Positions 28,257 through 37,994 are shown, counted from the first letter of the stretch. The stretch: DNA of 64,000 bases from Acidobacteriota bacterium (GCA_003388555.1 QQVD01000025.1:1-64000), one strand, 5' to 3'. Numbers and translations: made by a program. The notes: generated by a model from the letters alone, not told the origin.

Positions 28257-28342
28257 CGGATTCGGCTTCGGCCCGCTCCCTGGCGCCGGAGCGAGCGCGC
28301 GCACACAGAGGGGTTGCGCCTGACCCCAGCCGTGCCCTCGGC

Positions 28343-28475
28343 CTACTCGTCGGCCTGCGACTCCGCCTCGAGCCGGTACTCCAGGTCGTAGCGATGCTCG
28401 CCACCGTCGAGGTCGAGGTGGAAGGTGCCCGAGAGACCGCGCAGCTCGCCCGTGCCGGAGTCGGGCTCTGCCCGG
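28343..28475 (-). pseudogene. 3' remnant of a DUF3224-like gene
   Basis: The minus-strand frame ending at 28343 reads EPDSGTGELRGLSGTFHLD followed by LDGGEHRYDLEYRLE, which looks like the C-terminal end of DUF3224 proteins (a conserved SGTGEL-GL-GTF segment and a G-H-Y-L-Y strand). The preceding 90 or so residues expected for that small barrel are absent in all three minus frames, and a plus-strand gene starts soon after. It lies within the 381-nt gap 28257-28637, which otherwise holds nothing recognisable. Confidence 0.4.
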
Positions 28476-28637
28476 CGATCGCGATCTCGGGCACCGACGG
28501 CCCCAACGTTTGACGCCCGTCGAGAGTACAACTCCTGTGGGAGAAGGAGAGCGCCTCGAATGCACCGCGCGCCGGCTCGGACCTCAGGCAGAGCGAAGGC
28601 CGGGCGCGAACCGACCTCTACCGACAGGAGACCTCCA

Positions 28638-29519
28638 GTGCAGCGAGACCAGAAACCCCTCCACACCACCGGCTCCCCCATCCCCCGGCTTCCGAGTCCG
28701 GCAGCAATTCCGGCGCCGCGGGATCGCCCCCTCTGCCGCTTCGCGTCGCTTCTCGTACTGATCGCGGTTCTCGGAGCCGTGGGCGCACCGACCGCGCTCG
28801 CCGCCGCTGTCGACGAAGACCCGCGCGGTGACCACCAGGTGCGTGTCTTCGAGCCGCGGCACATCGACGTCGACCAGCTGCAGCCGACGCTGACCCTGCT
28901 GCGCCTCGAGCACAGGGTCCAGCCCGATCTCGGCTCGGTGGTGGTCAGCGCCCCGCCGGAGCGCATCGCGGCGTTCGAGAAGGTGCTCGCCGAGCTCGAC
29001 CGGCCGGCCAGGCCGCGCGAGTCGCTGCAGATCACGGTGGCGCTGGTCGAGGCCTCGGACGCCGGGGACCCAGCAGCCAAGGGTCCCGGCCGCGAGTCGC
29101 GTGCCTCGGGAGCGCTCAAAGTCCTCGAACCGGCGCTGGCGCCGCTGCGGCAGCGTTTCGGCTACCGACACTTCGCGGTCGCCGAGACGGTGCTGCTCAG
29201 CGTCTCGAACCACGAGCGCGGCGCCGCCGAGGGCGGCTATGAATCGGGCGAACGCTCGCTGACCTACGGCCTGGCGCTGCGGGCCCGGCTCAAGGCGCCC
29301 GACGACCCGGCGAGCTCGGCGCCGCGGCGGGTGCGCATCGACGATCTCGAGCTGCACCTGCAGGACTACGGGGTGCCACGCGAGCAGCGTCGCCTGCGCG
29401 CCGCCCTGCAGAGCAGCTTCGATGCCCTCAGCGGGGTGCCCCTCGTCGTGGGCAAGGTCTCCCCGGTGGGCTCCGAAGGCGACCTGCTGGTGCTGCTGCT
29501 CGCCCAGCTCGGCGACTGA
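28638..29519 (+). CDS. exported protein with secretin N-domain-like region
   Basis: A 293-aa hypothetical. A signal or anchor segment lies at about residues 34-56 (FASLLVLIAVLGAVGAPTALAAA). The following RVFEPRHIDVDQLQPTLTLLRL and HRVQPDLGSVVVSAPPERIAAFEKVLAELD segments resemble the short N0/N1 ring-building domains of secretins (NolW-like), but no secretin pore domain follows. The rest is unassigned beta-rich sequence. The GTG at 28638 is preferred because AGGAGA precedes it and it gives a sensible leader; upstream in-frame sequence is low complexity. No secretion gene is adjacent, so a role in secretion is not claimed. Confidence 0.7.
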   Translation: MQRDQKPLHTTGSPIPRLPSPAAIPAPRDRPLCRFASLLVLIAVLGAVGAPTALAAAVDEDPRGDHQVRVFEPRHIDVDQLQPTLTLLRLEHRVQPDLGSVVVSAPPERIAAFEKVLAELDRPARPRESLQITVALVEASDAGDPAAKGPGRESRASGALKVLEPALAPLRQRFGYRHFAVAETVLLSVSNHERGAAEGGYESGERSLTYGLALRARLKAPDDPASSAPRRVRIDDLELHLQDYGVPREQRRLRAALQSSFDALSGVPLVVGKVSPVGSEGDLLVLLLAQLGD

Positions 29520-29699
29520 TCGCGTTCGCGCCAATGGCGAAACCCGCGGCGCGCCGGCGTCGCGGTGAAGAAGGCGGGACCCGAAGCGGACTTCGAGCGT
29601 CGACGCTGCCGGCCGTTCCCTGGGGATTCGCCAGCGGCGCGACGCTCACACGCCCGCGTGCCGACGTCGCACGAGGGTACACCCCGCTACACTCCCGGC

Positions 29700-30008
29700 A
29701 TGCGGGTGATGATCGACCTCTGCGTGGTGCCCCTCGGCGTCGGCGTCTCGGTCTCCGAGTACATCGCGGCGTGCTCCAAAGTACTCCGCGAGGCGGGGCT
29801 GGAGACCCACCTGCACGCCTACGGCACCAACGTCGAAGGCGAGTGGGACGAGGTGATGGCGGCGGTCAAGCGCTGCCACGAGGTGGTGCACGCGATGGGG
29901 GCGCCGCGCATCACCACGACGATCAAGCTGGGAACCCGCACCGATCGACGTCAGTCCATGCAGGACAAGGTGGACAGTGTCGAGCAGAAGCTGGATCGGG
30001 AGGGCTGA
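29700..30008 (+). CDS. MTH1187-family thiamine-binding protein
   Basis: A 102-aa single-domain ferredoxin-like protein of the MTH1187/YkoF type (DUF77). It shows VMIDLCVVPLGVGVSVSEYIAACSKVLREAGLETHLHAYGTNVEGEWDEVMAAVKRCHEVVHAMGA spread over residues 3-75, and TTTIKLGTRTDR. Relatives bind thiamine or a precursor; no enzymatic role is known. It starts at ATG 29700; the open frame upstream is not conserved-looking. The next gene starts within its last 11 codons. Confidence 0.85.
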   Translation: MRVMIDLCVVPLGVGVSVSEYIAACSKVLREAGLETHLHAYGTNVEGEWDEVMAAVKRCHEVVHAMGAPRITTTIKLGTRTDRRQSMQDKVDSVEQKLDREG

Positions 30009-33000
30009 GCCGAGGTTCCGCCGCCGCGAGCGCCGCTGCGTCTCGGCGCTGTCGGCGGCCCTGCTCGTCTGCGCCTCCGCCGGGGTATCCGCCGGGGTAT
30101 CGGCCAGCGCCACGGCGACCCGCCCCGCTCCGCCGCCGCCCAGCGTCAGCGGACAGATCGTCGACGCCACCGGTGCGCCGCTGGAGGGAGCCGTCGTCTC
30201 GCTGTCTGCGCCGCCGCAACAGGACGCAGGGCCGAGGCTTCGGACTGCGCCCGATCCCGTCGTGCGGGCGCGCACCGACGTCGGGGGACGGTTCGTGCTC
30301 GCGGCGCCTGCGCTCGGGCTGTGGGACCTGCGGGTCGGGGCCAGAGGATTCGGATCCCGCTCGCTGCAGCTGCACCCGCTGACCCACGACCTCGAGCTGC
30401 TGCCGATCGCGCTCGAGGCGAGCCGCAGGGTCAGCGTCATGGTCGTCGACGGACAGGGGCGCGGCATCGCCGGGGCGCGAGTCCGCGCCCGGCCGCCGCG
30501 CTCGGGGACGCTGGATCTCTCCTCCCGCGAGCAGACCGCCACGACCCAGGCGGTGACGGTCGAGGCGGTCACCGGCAACGACGGAGTCGCCGAGCTCGAG
30601 ATCCCTTCCGGGTCGCTGTCGCACGTCGACGTCGCCGCGGAGGGATTCGTGCCCGCCGTCCACCACGACGTGGACGTCGACGAGAGCGTGCCGCGCCTCG
30701 AGCTCTCCGAGGGCCGAAGCCACCGGGTGTGCGTCGTCGATGCGCAGGGGGAGCCAGCACCCGAGTCGTGGCTGACGCTCCGCGACGGGCAGCACGACGA
30801 GCTCGCCACCGTGGAGGTGGGCGACGACGGCTGCAGGGTGGTGCAGCTGGAGCGCGACCTGCGCCTGGTGGCGCGCAGCACTGGCGGCGCCCGCGGCGAG
30901 GCGCGGCCGCGACTGCGCGCCGCCGAGACGACGATCCGCCTGCGGGCACCGGTCCGGGTCGCCGGAACCGTGCTCCAGGTCGCCCTCGGCGAGAGGGCCG
31001 ACGACGGCGAGGCCGCCGGCAACAACGGCTCGGCGGCGCTGTCGCCGGTGCCGGCCGCCCTGGTGTGGATCGACCCCTCCGCACCGGTGACCACAGACGC
31101 CCGCGGGCGCTTCGTGCTCGACGTGCCGGCCGACACCGGCTGGACGAGCGAGGAGAGGATCCGCGCCGCGGCCCGGGGCTTCCGAGCCGACACCGTGCGT
31201 GTCGACCTGGAGTCGCTGGGCGCGTCGCTGTCGCCCGTCGTGCTCGAGCCGACGACCACGCTGCGCGGTGTGGTGCAGGAAGCAGACTCGTTGGCGCCGG
31301 TGGCGGCGGCGAAGGTCCGGCTGAGCGAGCCCTCCAGCCTCGACGCGCGACCGACGACCACCGACACGGCCGGGCGCTTCGTGTTCGAGGGAGTGCGCGC
31401 CACCGAGAGCCTCGAGCTCGTCGCCGCCTCCGACGGCTACGCCACCTCCCGCACCACCCTGGAGCCGCTCGGGTCCCGCGATCCGCTGGACCAGGTGGTG
31501 CTGCGCCTCGAGCTCGGCATCCGCCTGACCGGAGTAGTGCTCGATCCGGAGGCCAACAGGCTTGCGGGTGCCGGTGTGTGGCTGCGGCCGAGGCCTGCTG
31601 ACGACGAGTCGCTACCGGCGTTCGACGAACCGTCCTTCGAAACCACCGCCGACGGCGACGGCGCGTTCGAGTTCAGCGACATCGGTGAGGGGCTCTACGA
31701 CCTGCGGGTGAGGGCCGCCGACTTCGTCACCGAGACCCTGTCGGAGATCGTTGTCGAGCGCCCGGTCCGGGGACCTCCCACGGTGGATGTCGGAGCAGTG
31801 ACGATGCGCCGGGGCGAGTCGCTGGAGGGTCGCGTCCTCGATCGCGCCGGCTGGCCGGTGGTGGGAGCCGAGCTCACGCTCCACGACGAGGACCAGGACC
31901 TGGCCATGGCCGCCTATCTGGATCGCCATGACGCCGAACGCAAGGTCACCCCCGACGACGACGGCTGGTTCCAGGCAAGCGGCTTCGCGACCCCGGGCTC
32001 GGTGTCGCTCGAGGTGGAGCGACGCGGCTTCGTCACCGAACAGCTGGCAGGCGTGGCGATCCCCCTCGTAGAGCCGCTCGAGATCGTGCTCGCGCCGGCC
32101 GCGACGCTGCGTGGCCGGGTGAGCGACGAGGCGGGTGCCCCGATCGAGGCCCGGGTCGAGCTGAGCTACCGCGCCGCCGCGCCGGCAGTGGCGTTCACGC
32201 CGCGTCTGCACGACACGGTCTCCTCGGCCGCGGACGGCCGCTTCGAGATCGGCGGTCTGGCGGAGGGCGACTGGGACCTCGTCGCCACCTCGCAGGGCTT
32301 CGTCCCGCACCAACGCAAGGGAATCGCGGTCGACCTCGAAGCGGGAACCGGCGAGATCGAGCTACGGATGACACCGGGGGCCGAGCTGGCCGGCACGGTG
32401 TACGGAGCAGACGGTCGAGCGCTGCGCGGCGCCCGCGTCGAGACCGTGGTCGATCGAGAGTCGAGGGATCCCTTCGGACACCACGCGTCCGGCCGCGCCG
32501 CGCTCACCGACCACGAGGGCTTCTACCGACTCACCGAGCTCGCACGGGGCCCGACGACCGTCGCCGTGCACCATGAAGAGCACCGACGCCTGGTGCGCGA
32601 CGTCGAGATCCGGGCCGGCGACAACCGGCTCGATCTGTGGCTCGAGGCCGGGTTCGAGATCACCGGCACCGTGCTCGACGCCGACGGCTACGGCGTGGGC
32701 GCCGCCGACGTCGTGCTGGCGCGCGGTCGTGGGTTGCAGTCGCTGCTCACCGCGGCCAACTCCGGCATCGACGAGCCGCTCTCGGCGACCAGCGATGCGA
32801 GCGGCGGCTTCGAGTTCGCGGGCCTCTCTCCCGGCACCTACAGCCTGCTCGCCATAAACCTCAGCGGCGGCGGTTCCTCCTCCTTCGACACCGCGGAGGA
32901 GACCGTGCAGGTGGACGACCGCTCGGTGCACGGAGTCGAGCTGCGCTTCCGTACCGGCCTCGCGATCCGCGGTCGCGTGCTCGGCCTGGCGGACGACGAG

Positions 33001-34308
33001 CTCGGCTCGGTCGAGGTGGTGGCGATGCAGGAGGGCTCCGACAGTTTCCCTCGGATGTCGGGCAGCGACGCGCAGGGACGGTTCGAGCTCGACGGGCTGA
33101 GTGCCGGTCGCTGGGTGGTCACGGCCGTCGGTCCTGGCGGACGATCCGCCAGCGAGAGCATCACCCTCACAGCCGACGATGACGGGCGCGACCTCGAGCT
33201 GGTGTTCGAGGAAGGCCTGCGCGTGAGCGGCAGAGTGCTGCGGGGAGGCGAGCCCGTCGCCCGCCACTACGTCGTAGTCCGCCGGGTCGGCGGAGTGTCG
33301 ACGGCGGACGCCACCACCGATCCACGTGGCCACTTCGAGCTCAACGACGTGCAGCCAGGTCTCTATGAACTCTCCGTCGGCGACCTGCGCGGCATCGTGC
33401 ACAGCGAGCAGATCGAGATCTCGGACGCCCGCGAGCTGCTGGTCGAGCTCGGTACCTTCAGGCTGTACGGCGAGATCCTGGTCGCGGCCTCGGGTCGCGG
33501 ACTCGCCGCCGACCTGGAGCTCGAGCCCCTCGATGCGCCAAGAACGCGTGGAGGCGGACCGCTCGAGACCTTCGCCTCGATCTTCGGCAACTCACGGCTG
33601 CGCCGGGCGCAGTCGCGCTCCGACGGCAGCTTCGAGTTCGCGGGTCTGCAGTCGGGCTCGTACCACATCACGGCGCGGGCGGACGGCTACGGGACCGCGA
33701 GCGCGAACGTGACCTTGGAGGGCGGCGACGAGGCGGTGGTGCTGGAGCTGGCCGCCACCGAAGGGCTCGACATCTACGCGCAGAGCTCCTCCGGCCAATC
33801 CGTGTCGAGCGCCAGGGTCGCCCTGTTGGATGCGAACGGGACGCGGATCCTCGTGCGCACGCTGCGGGCGCGAGAGGCGGGACGCCTGCATCTGGCCGAC
33901 GCACCGGAGGGCTCGTGGCTGCTGCTGGTCGAGGCCCCGGGTGAAGCGACGCTGCAGGTCGCCGCCACCGTCCCGGGCGACGGCGTGCGCCTGGTGCTCC
34001 CTCCTGCGGGCGACCTCCGCCTCAGCGTGCCGGGGCTCGCCGAGGACTCCGCGGCGCGGGCGGTGCTGCGCTCTCCCGGCGGAATCCCCCACCGTCAGAT
34101 CGAGCTCGACGAGTCGGTGAGCGCGAGCCGACCCGTCGCCGGAGGGGAGGTGCTGTGGAGCAGGGTCCCGGCGGGCAGGTGGCGGGTCGAGCTCGTCGAT
34201 GCGACGGGCGCGCTGCTGCGCGCCGGCGACGTCGACGTGGCTGCCGGGCAGGCGGTCAACGTCAGGCTCGACGGATCCGGCGCCGCGGTGCCAGGCGACC
34301 AGCGCTGA
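29977..34308 (+). CDS. giant surface protein of carboxypeptidase-regulatory-like repeats
   Basis: 1443 aa. After a basic, signal-like N-terminus (RFRRRERRCVSALSAALLVCASAG), about 13 to 15 beta-sandwich modules of the CarboxypepD_reg/CNA_B type run to the C-terminus. Each opens with a variant of G-x-V-x-D-x-x-G-x-P-x-x-G-A-x-V (VSGQIVDATGAPLEGAVV, LEGRVLDRAGWPVVGAEL, ITGTVLDADGYGVGAADV and others) and ends with a DGRFEF-x-L/x-GxY-L pattern. No enzyme domain or sortase signal is visible. The role is likely extracellular binding or structure. The GTG at 29977 overlaps the thiamine-binding gene by 32 nt; a later start cannot be excluded. Very large proteins of this kind are typical of Acidobacteriota. 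Confidence 0.85.
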   Translation: MSSRSWIGRAEPRFRRRERRCVSALSAALLVCASAGVSAGVSASATATRPAPPPPSVSGQIVDATGAPLEGAVVSLSAPPQQDAGPRLRTAPDPVVRARTDVGGRFVLAAPALGLWDLRVGARGFGSRSLQLHPLTHDLELLPIALEASRRVSVMVVDGQGRGIAGARVRARPPRSGTLDLSSREQTATTQAVTVEAVTGNDGVAELEIPSGSLSHVDVAAEGFVPAVHHDVDVDESVPRLELSEGRSHRVCVVDAQGEPAPESWLTLRDGQHDELATVEVGDDGCRVVQLERDLRLVARSTGGARGEARPRLRAAETTIRLRAPVRVAGTVLQVALGERADDGEAAGNNGSAALSPVPAALVWIDPSAPVTTDARGRFVLDVPADTGWTSEERIRAAARGFRADTVRVDLESLGASLSPVVLEPTTTLRGVVQEADSLAPVAAAKVRLSEPSSLDARPTTTDTAGRFVFEGVRATESLELVAASDGYATSRTTLEPLGSRDPLDQVVLRLELGIRLTGVVLDPEANRLAGAGVWLRPRPADDESLPAFDEPSFETTADGDGAFEFSDIGEGLYDLRVRAADFVTETLSEIVVERPVRGPPTVDVGAVTMRRGESLEGRVLDRAGWPVVGAELTLHDEDQDLAMAAYLDRHDAERKVTPDDDGWFQASGFATPGSVSLEVERRGFVTEQLAGVAIPLVEPLEIVLAPAATLRGRVSDEAGAPIEARVELSYRAAAPAVAFTPRLHDTVSSAADGRFEIGGLAEGDWDLVATSQGFVPHQRKGIAVDLEAGTGEIELRMTPGAELAGTVYGADGRALRGARVETVVDRESRDPFGHHASGRAALTDHEGFYRLTELARGPTTVAVHHEEHRRLVRDVEIRAGDNRLDLWLEAGFEITGTVLDADGYGVGAADVVLARGRGLQSLLTAANSGIDEPLSATSDASGGFEFAGLSPGTYSLLAINLSGGGSSSFDTAEETVQVDDRSVHGVELRFRTGLAIRGRVLGLADDELGSVEVVAMQEGSDSFPRMSGSDAQGRFELDGLSAGRWVVTAVGPGGRSASESITLTADDDGRDLELVFEEGLRVSGRVLRGGEPVARHYVVVRRVGGVSTADATTDPRGHFELNDVQPGLYELSVGDLRGIVHSEQIEISDARELLVELGTFRLYGEILVAASGRGLAADLELEPLDAPRTRGGGPLETFASIFGNSRLRRAQSRSDGSFEFAGLQSGSYHITARADGYGTASANVTLEGGDEAVVLELAATEGLDIYAQSSSGQSVSSARVALLDANGTRILVRTLRAREAGRLHLADAPEGSWLLLVEAPGEATLQVAATVPGDGVRLVLPPAGDLRLSVPGLAEDSAARAVLRSPGGIPHRQIELDESVSASRPVAGGEVLWSRVPAGRWRVELVDATGALLRAGDVDVAAGQAVNVRLDGSGAAVPGDQR

Positions 34309-34343
34309 CCTGGCGTGCCAGTGAGCCCCGAAGGTCCGCCTTG

Positions 34344-34369
34344 CGGCGCCTGCGCGTCTGCGGGCGCCG
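34344..34369. terminator. hairpin between convergent genes
   Basis: CGGCGCC (34344-34350) and GGCGCCG (34363-34369) pair around a 12-nt loop in the 76-nt gap between the giant repeat gene and the convergent ankyrin gene. No T-run; it may act in both directions. Confidence 0.35.
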
Positions 34370-34384
34370 AGGCGATCCGCAGGT

Positions 34385-36214
34385 TCACCGGCCCGGGGGT
34401 TCCACACCGACGCCCGGGCTCGCCGAGCGCCCGAGCAGCGCCGCGATCTCGGCGTAGCCGCGCCGCTGCGCCACCTCGCGGGGCGTCACGCGGCCGAATC
34501 CCTGCAGGTCGCTGTACGTCTCCGGCGAGGCTCCATGCGCGAGCAGCAGGCGGGTGAGCTCCAGGTGGCCGCGCCCGGCGGCCAGCATCAGCGGCGTGAC
34601 CTCGCCGAACGCCTCGATCCAGGTGGACGCGTCGGGATCGGCGCCGGCGGCGAGCAGCCGCGCGACGGTCTCCTGGTGCGGCCGGATCGAGGCGAAGTGC
34701 AGCGGAGTGTGACCTGCCCGGTTGCGAAGGGCCGGATCGGCGCCCGCCGCCAGCAGGCGCGCCACCAGGGCCTCGTCGCAGGCGAACGCGGCGACCATCA
34801 GGGCGGTGACTCCGTGGCGGTTGGCGGCATCGACCGTGGCGCCGGCCCCCAGCAGCACGTCGACGGTGTCGTGGTGCCCCGCCCGCGTCGCCAGCAGCAG
34901 CGGCGGCGCGCGATCCTCCTCGAGCCCGCCGGCGTCGGGTGCGGCGCCGGCCGAGATCAGACTGCGCACCACCCGTTGGTGACCGCCGGCGGCTGCCGAC
35001 TGCAGTGCGGTCCGCCCGTCGGCCCCAACCCGCCCGGGGTCGGCGCCGGCCCCGAGCAGGGCAGCCACCACTTCGGCGTGGCCCTGGCGGCTGGCGAGCA
35101 GCAGCGGCGCGTCGTGCCGCGCCATCCCGCCCTCTGCGAGGTCGACACCCTGCGGCGACGCTCCCAGCTCGAGCAGCAGCTCGACTGCGGAGAGCAGGCC
35201 GCGACGGGCGGCCTCGCGCAGCAGCGAGCCGCCCTCTTCTTCGACGGGGTCGACCTCGGCTCCCGCCGCGCGCAGCAACCGTGCAACGTCCCAGTTCCCG
35301 GCGAGCACGGCCTGGGCGAACGCCGAACGGCCGCAGGTGCCGCAATCCGCGATGTCGTGCGGCGCACCGGCCGCCACGAGCCGGCGCAGGACGGCGAGAT
35401 CGCCCACCAGGCCGGCCGCCACGAGTGCACTCTGGCCGTAGCGGTTGCGCACCGAGACGTCGGCTCCACGCTCCAGCAGCAGCTCGACCGTCTCGAGACC
35501 GCCGGCCACGGCGTAGAAGAGAGCCGTGGCGCCGGCGGCATCCGTGGCCGCAGGGTCGCCGCCGGCGTCGAGCAGCAGGCGGGTCGTCTCCAGGGAGGCC
35601 GCCGCGGCAAGCATCAGGGCCGTGCGTCCCGAGCCTCCCCTGGCATCGGGATCGGCGCCCGCCGCCAGCAGCGATCCGGTGAGCTTTGCATCGCCCTCGC
35701 GCGCCGCCGAGTGCAGGGCGCCGTCGCGGGCTGGCGGAGCTGGCCTCGCCCGGCGGTCGGCCACCTGCGAGAAGGGCACGCCGTCCGCGTCGTCCTCCTC
35801 GCCCTCCTCCTCCTCGCCCGACTGCTCCGCGGTCGCTCCGGGAGGATGCTCCGTCGCCGCGCCGGCGGTCGACGACTCGGTATGGGCCGCAGGTGCCGCC
35901 TCGCCCTCACCGGCGTCGGTATCGCCGTCGGTTCCGGCGTCGGCGATCGACCACTGCCCGACGACCACCGGAAGGCGCGCCTCTGGGGGAGTTGCCGGAG
36001 CATCCTGGTCGCTGTGGGGCGACGCCGACGGCCACTGGGCCACCGCCGCGCCCGCGAGGCCGAGGCCGAGGCCGAGCGACAGGAATACCCACGGGACAGC
36101 GCCCTGCGTCGCGATCGACGACCGCCTCCGATCGGCACGACCAGCCCGACCGCCACACCAGCGCCACGTCCGCGTCGTCGACAGCCCCGACGCCGGAGCC
36201 GCCGCGACACGCAT
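34385..36214 (-). CDS. membrane-anchored ankyrin-repeat protein
   Basis: A 609-aa protein with one N-terminal hydrophobic helix (AVPWVFLSLGLGLGLAGAAVAQW, about residues 38-60), an acidic low-complexity spacer rich in Glu/Asp/Ala, then about twelve ankyrin repeats (GDAKLTGSLLAAGADPDARG, GRTALMLAAAASLETTRLLL and similar) to the C-terminus. It is likely a periplasmic protein-protein interaction scaffold. The ATG at 36214 overlaps the stop of the upstream diheme cytochrome gene (TGATG), indicating coupled translation; an open frame extends upstream but runs through the cytochrome gene. The pairing suggests it binds or protects the cytochrome or its partner. Confidence 0.88.
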   Translation of the reverse strand: MRVAAAPASGLSTTRTWRWCGGRAGRADRRRSSIATQGAVPWVFLSLGLGLGLAGAAVAQWPSASPHSDQDAPATPPEARLPVVVGQWSIADAGTDGDTDAGEGEAAPAAHTESSTAGAATEHPPGATAEQSGEEEEGEEDDADGVPFSQVADRRARPAPPARDGALHSAAREGDAKLTGSLLAAGADPDARGGSGRTALMLAAAASLETTRLLLDAGGDPAATDAAGATALFYAVAGGLETVELLLERGADVSVRNRYGQSALVAAGLVGDLAVLRRLVAAGAPHDIADCGTCGRSAFAQAVLAGNWDVARLLRAAGAEVDPVEEEGGSLLREAARRGLLSAVELLLELGASPQGVDLAEGGMARHDAPLLLASRQGHAEVVAALLGAGADPGRVGADGRTALQSAAAGGHQRVVRSLISAGAAPDAGGLEEDRAPPLLLATRAGHHDTVDVLLGAGATVDAANRHGVTALMVAAFACDEALVARLLAAGADPALRNRAGHTPLHFASIRPHQETVARLLAAGADPDASTWIEAFGEVTPLMLAAGRGHLELTRLLLAHGASPETYSDLQGFGRVTPREVAQRRGYAEIAALLGRSASPGVGVEPPGR

Positions 36215-37866
36215 CACTTCAGCAACTCCTTGTTCGGCCTCCTCGGGGTGCGCAGCTTGCCGAGGAAGCGCAGCAACTTGCGTTGATCTCCGTCGTCCGA
36301 GGCGAGGAACGCGTCGCGCGCCGCCTGCGCCTCGCCGCCGTGCATCTCGATCGCCTGGTAGAGCGTCGTGGCGCGGCCGTCGTGCAGGTACGGCGCCGTG
36401 TCGGCCACGCCCCAGAGGCGCGCGGTGGTGAACTCGTCGTTGGCGATCTCGCCCCCGGAGAAGGTCTCGGCGAGGCGCGGCCCCATCGCGTGGCGCTTCA
36501 GGTCGGCGAAGAGAGGCACCTGCAGTCCACCACCTGCGGCGGTGTCGAATCCAGCTGGCCTGAGATCGATCTCCAGGTAGACGTTGGCCGAGGGATCGGT
36601 GGCGACCTCGGGATGGGCAAGGGGCACCTCCTTCGATCGGGTCTCGAGCACCGGGATGTGGCAGTCGGCGCATCCGATGGCGACGAAGTGGTCGAAGCCG
36701 GCGAGAGCCGCCGGGCCGAGGTTGCCGATGCGCGGCGCTGGGTTGGTGACGTCGAAGACGTGCAGCACGCTCATCTCGGCGACGGTGACCTCGTCGCTCA
36801 GTCCGTCGCCGTCCTCGTCGACGCCGGCGCCGACGACCTCGTCGGGCTGGATGCCGAAGTGGAACTGCATCGCGCCACGGTCGAAGTCGCGCATCGAGAA
36901 GTTCTCACCCTTGCGGCCGAACGGTCGCACCACCAGCACCTCCTCGGGGGGCACGCCGTGGGCGTCCTCGGGGCCGATGCCCTCGACGTCGAGCTCGACG
37001 TTGCCGGCCGAATCGACGGTGGTGATCGCCCCGAAGTCGACGCCGTGAGTCAGCAGCGGCGTCACCGTCCCCGGCGGCGACAGCCGGGCCTGGGCGAGCA
37101 GATCCTGCAGGTCGGCGGTCATCTCCTTGCCGAGCAGCTCGACCGCGCCGCCGCCGAAGAGGAAGGGCGGATTGGCGTAGCGGCCGTCGAAGTCGGCGAC
37201 GCCGTCGAACTGGAGCGGCATCTCCGGGTCGTGCCCCGGCTGGAAGACCACGCGATCGTCGAACGAGTCGGCGACGTCGATGACCTTGGGCAGGATGATG
37301 GCGTTCTGCACCACGCCTCCGACGCCGCCGAAGCCGAGCGTCGGCGGGGTGGTGCGGTTGCTGACGATGGTGTGGCACTCGTTGCAGCTCTGAGCGTCGA
37401 GCCCGTTGACGCGCAGCGAGAGGCCGTTGCCCTGCAGCGTCGGCCGGTGGCCGAAGGCGCGGGTGTCGGTCTCGCTGGGATCGAACGGCCCTTCGCCGAA
37501 GCCGTCGTAGGTGTTGAACGGTGTCGAGAACACCGCCAGCCCGAGCCGCCTCAGGTCGTCGAGATCGATCGCTCCGTGGTCGAGCGCCTCGAGCAGCTCG
37601 TCGAGCGAAGGCAGGTCGGCGTGCGCCGGCCCGACGTCGACACCCTGCGGCCAGGTGACCATCGGGGCCAGGAACAGGGCGATCGCGGCGACCAGCGAGG
37701 CCGTGCCGGCACGGCTCGCCCCGCCGCTCCCCTCCCAGACCCTCGGATCGCCCGTCGAGCTTCGAGTCGGCTGCCTGCCACAGAGTCCCGCTCCCTCCTC
37801 TGCTCGCCCTCCGGTCTGCCTCGTTCTCCTCTCTCCACACGCACGTCCAGTGTTCACTTCCCTCAC
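36214..37866 (-). CDS. diheme c-type cytochrome / thiol-oxidoreductase-like protein
   Basis: A 550-aa exported protein with a hydrophobic signal region near residues 52-72 (TASLVAAIALFLAPMV), preceded by a long basic stretch. Two c-heme sites are visible: CNECH near residue 160 and CADCH near 399. The C-terminal block RLWGVADTAPYLHDGRATTLYQAIEMHGGEA is typical of the di-haem oxidoreductase/MauG-like peroxidase superfamily. It is probably periplasmic and takes part in electron transfer or peroxide reduction; the substrate is unknown. GTG 37866 is chosen because GGGAGGG lies just upstream. Coupled by a one-base overlap to the ankyrin gene. Confidence 0.87.
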   Translation of the reverse strand: MREVNTGRACGERRTRQTGGRAEEGAGLCGRQPTRSSTGDPRVWEGSGGASRAGTASLVAAIALFLAPMVTWPQGVDVGPAHADLPSLDELLEALDHGAIDLDDLRRLGLAVFSTPFNTYDGFGEGPFDPSETDTRAFGHRPTLQGNGLSLRVNGLDAQSCNECHTIVSNRTTPPTLGFGGVGGVVQNAIILPKVIDVADSFDDRVVFQPGHDPEMPLQFDGVADFDGRYANPPFLFGGGAVELLGKEMTADLQDLLAQARLSPPGTVTPLLTHGVDFGAITTVDSAGNVELDVEGIGPEDAHGVPPEEVLVVRPFGRKGENFSMRDFDRGAMQFHFGIQPDEVVGAGVDEDGDGLSDEVTVAEMSVLHVFDVTNPAPRIGNLGPAALAGFDHFVAIGCADCHIPVLETRSKEVPLAHPEVATDPSANVYLEIDLRPAGFDTAAGGGLQVPLFADLKRHAMGPRLAETFSGGEIANDEFTTARLWGVADTAPYLHDGRATTLYQAIEMHGGEAQAARDAFLASDDGDQRKLLRFLGKLRTPRRPNKELLK

Positions 37867-37994
37867 GTCGTTCCCTCCCTGTCATTCGTTGGCGGTGGAC
37901 GCTTCACGGGGCTCCCTCCGAGCCCTCCACCTCCACCAGCCTGTGCTCCTTTGCTCCTGTGCCGTTCGGCTCCCGTGCTCGTGTGCTGCCCCCC

